From contig DGBH01000003.1 in assembly GCA_002384205.1 (NCBI GenBank), positions 335 to 6,973 on the forward strand: a stretch of DNA of 6,639 bases. Direction: 5' to 3'. The DNA comes from Bacteroidetes bacterium UBA4009. GTDB taxonomy: Bacteria; Bacteroidota; Bacteroidia; NS11-12g; UBA9320. Positions 5,074 to 6,639 of this stretch are shown piece after piece. Positions within the stretch are counted from its first letter, which is position 1; each line of letters starts with the position of its first letter. The notes under the pieces were generated by a model. The model was not told the origin of the DNA. It saw only the letters and a list, made by a program, of their open reading frames with translations, and searched no databases. A program made the translations under genes and the position numbers.

Positions 5074-6639
5074 ATGAAGTCTGTCTTCTTGTTTGCCTTA
5101 ATTATTTTTTCGTCTGTATGCTTTTCTCAAAGTACAGACGAGAAATTAGCTGCCCAGTTTTTTGAAAACCAGGAGTTTGAAAAGGCCTCTGAAATGTATA
5201 AAAAGCTATATAAAGAAAACTACACCTCTATTTATATTTACGAGAACTACCTACAAACACTTATTGCGCTCAAAGACCTAAAAACCGCCGAAAAAATGGT
5301 TGAAAAGGCCATAAAGCAAAATCCTAAACGAGGAAACTACGAGGTAGATTTGGGCTATTTGTACTTGCGATTAGGTGAAAAAGAACAAGCTCAAAAGTAC
5401 TTGGAGAAAATTATAAAAGAATACTTAGCAGATAAAAACCAAGTAATATTAATTGCCAACGCATTAACAAATCGCCAATTGAACGAATATGCAGTTGCCG
5501 CTTATGAACAGGGCACTAAAAAGTTTGGTGTGCTCACTTTTTACGCTCAAATGCTTTCTCAGTATAGAGTCATGGGAAACACAACGGCGTTAACAGACTT
5601 TTCATTGGAGGTACTTTCTGCAGAACAAAACGCTTTTGATTACATTATACGTGTACTAGATGTAGTTTACGAAAACCCGAAATCTGTTGAATACCTGCAA
5701 CAACGCACCTTGTTGTACGCCCAAAAAAATCCAAGCAATCCCGTATATGACGAATTATTGCTAGAAATATTTTTACAACAGAAGAAATATATGGCTGCCA
5801 TGCGACAAGTTATTTCTCTGGATAAACGCAATGAAACCAAAGGGTATCGAGTTATGGGGTTTGCTAAATTGTGTGAGCAAAATAGAGAATATTCTACGGC
5901 GCTTAGGGCTTACGAGTATGTCATAAATCTGGGGAAAGAGGGGCCGAATTATTTAGCTGCTGAACAAGGGTTAATAAACTCCCTTTACCTTAAAACCACC
6001 CATAGTATAAATCCAGACAAACTCGAGGTCGGCGAGCTTATTCAAACAATAGAAGGTTTTGTAAGTCTAAATGGGGTGAGTTTTAAAACGGCAAATAGCT
6101 TGTTTAGATTGGCAGAATTACAAATTTTTTATAACCATAATCCTACAGACGGAAGTGCCATACTAGAAAAAATAATAGCCACTCCTAGACTACAAATTCG
6201 TTTTTTGGCAGAGTGCAAGCTCCTGCTGGGAGACGCCTACCTTATGTTAAACAACGTGTGGGATGCCAAGCTAATGTATGGTCAAGTAGACAAAGAATTT
6301 ATGGAAGATGAGTTGGGGCAAGAAGCTAAATTTAAAAATGCAAAACTGTCCTACTATCAAGGTGATTTTGAATGGGCTGCATCTCAACTAGACATTTTAA
6401 AAACGGCAACCACGCAACTTATAAGCAACAACGCTATAGAGCTATCCCTTCTTATACAAGATAATACTGGACTTGACAGTACCGCAAATGCCATGAAAGA
6501 ATACGCCTCAGCAGAGTTTCTGTTGTACCAAAATCAAATCGAGAAATGCACACAAATACTTAATATGCTGCCTTTCAAATATCCTAATCATACACTTAAC
6601 GATGAGATATATTTTCTAAAAGCCAAGGTGCAAGAAAAA
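5074..6639 (+). CDS. Exported tetratricopeptide-repeat protein, C-terminus outside window
   Basis: The frame is open from the ATG at 5074 to the right edge: 522 codons and no stop. Residues 1-18 form a signal peptide (K2, a hydrophobic stretch 4-15, likely cleavage after Cys16-Phe17-Ser18, before Gln19). Cys16 is preceded by Ser-Ser-Val and is not a convincing lipobox, so a periplasmic location is more likely than a lipoprotein. Helical TPR-type repeats begin at about 24: EFEKASEMYKKLYKE (34-48), LKTAEKMVEKAIKQNP (69-84) and LGYLYLRLGEKEQAQKYLEKI (93-113) are the clearest, with weaker ones at about 225-290 and 380-440. The segment KFKNAKLSYYQGDFEWA (419-435), followed by a Leu-rich stretch and IQDN (461-464), matches my memory of a conserved block in Bacteroidota TPR proteins of about 600 residues, so perhaps 70-80 residues are missing. 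It is likely a scaffold for protein contacts; the partner is unknown. It is divergent from guaB. Confidence 0.88.
   Translation, partial: MKSVFLFALIIFSSVCFSQSTDEKLAAQFFENQEFEKASEMYKKLYKENYTSIYIYENYLQTLIALKDLKTAEKMVEKAIKQNPKRGNYEVDLGYLYLRLGEKEQAQKYLEKIIKEYLADKNQVILIANALTNRQLNEYAVAAYEQGTKKFGVLTFYAQMLSQYRVMGNTTALTDFSLEVLSAEQNAFDYIIRVLDVVYENPKSVEYLQQRTLLYAQKNPSNPVYDELLLEIFLQQKKYMAAMRQVISLDKRNETKGYRVMGFAKLCEQNREYSTALRAYEYVINLGKEGPNYLAAEQGLINSLYLKTTHSINPDKLEVGELIQTIEGFVSLNGVSFKTANSLFRLAELQIFYNHNPTDGSAILEKIIATPRLQIRFLAECKLLLGDAYLMLNNVWDAKLMYGQVDKEFMEDELGQEAKFKNAKLSYYQGDFEWAASQLDILKTATTQLISNNAIELSLLIQDNTGLDSTANAMKEYASAEFLLYQNQIEKCTQILNMLPFKYPNHTLNDEIYFLKAKVQEK

Noticed and set aside
5119..5121. Cys16 of the TPR protein as a lipoprotein cysteine
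   Set aside because: Residues before it are Ser-Ser-Val instead of a small residue at -1, and a standard signal peptidase I site follows at Ser18/Gln19.
1..6639. Mobile element, CRISPR array, phage or defence island
   Set aside because: There are no transposase or integrase motifs, no regularly spaced repeats and no tRNA or terminal repeats; gene content is housekeeping and envelope.

Overview
The window looks like ordinary chromosomal DNA from a Bacteroidota bacterium. The evidence is AT-rich sequence, candidate promoters of the Bacteroidota -7 type (TAnnTTTG), no clear Shine-Dalgarno sequences, and a large lipoprotein next to an outer-membrane-type protein of a style typical of this phylum. 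The class cannot be fixed from the sequence alone. No mobile element, CRISPR array, RNA gene or defence system is visible.

Left part (1-2715, minus strand): a two-gene unit read right to left. The upstream gene encodes a 684-residue lipoprotein with a lipobox and repeated beta-rich modules. Its last 17 bases overlap the start of a secreted protein resembling the DUF5723 family of Bacteroidota, which runs off the left edge. The overlap suggests translational coupling and a shared job at the outer membrane.

Middle (2716-4894): a 62-bp divergent intergenic region separates the lipoprotein gene from a plus-strand thiamine pyrophosphokinase gene (thiN type). That gene converges on IMP dehydrogenase (guaB, minus strand), and the two stop codons are packed into the four bases TTAG with no space between them. 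The best guaB start is the ATG at 4894; an in-frame TTG six bases upstream is less likely.

Right part (4895-6639): a 179-bp divergent intergenic region lies between guaB and a plus-strand gene for an exported tetratricopeptide-repeat protein that runs off the right edge. This region holds the most suggestive non-coding signals. A perfect 9-bp inverted repeat directly abuts the guaB start codon. There is a -7 promoter motif in each direction, three copies of a TCACCTAA-like motif in both orientations, and a 10-bp palindrome.

The enzymes are housekeeping: GuaB commits IMP to guanine nucleotides and ThiN makes thiamine diphosphate from thiamine. The remaining three proteins belong to the cell envelope and have no specific function that can be assigned here. 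No convincing new biological system was found. The items most worth checking are the guaB leader repeat and the coupled lipoprotein/DUF5723-like pair.
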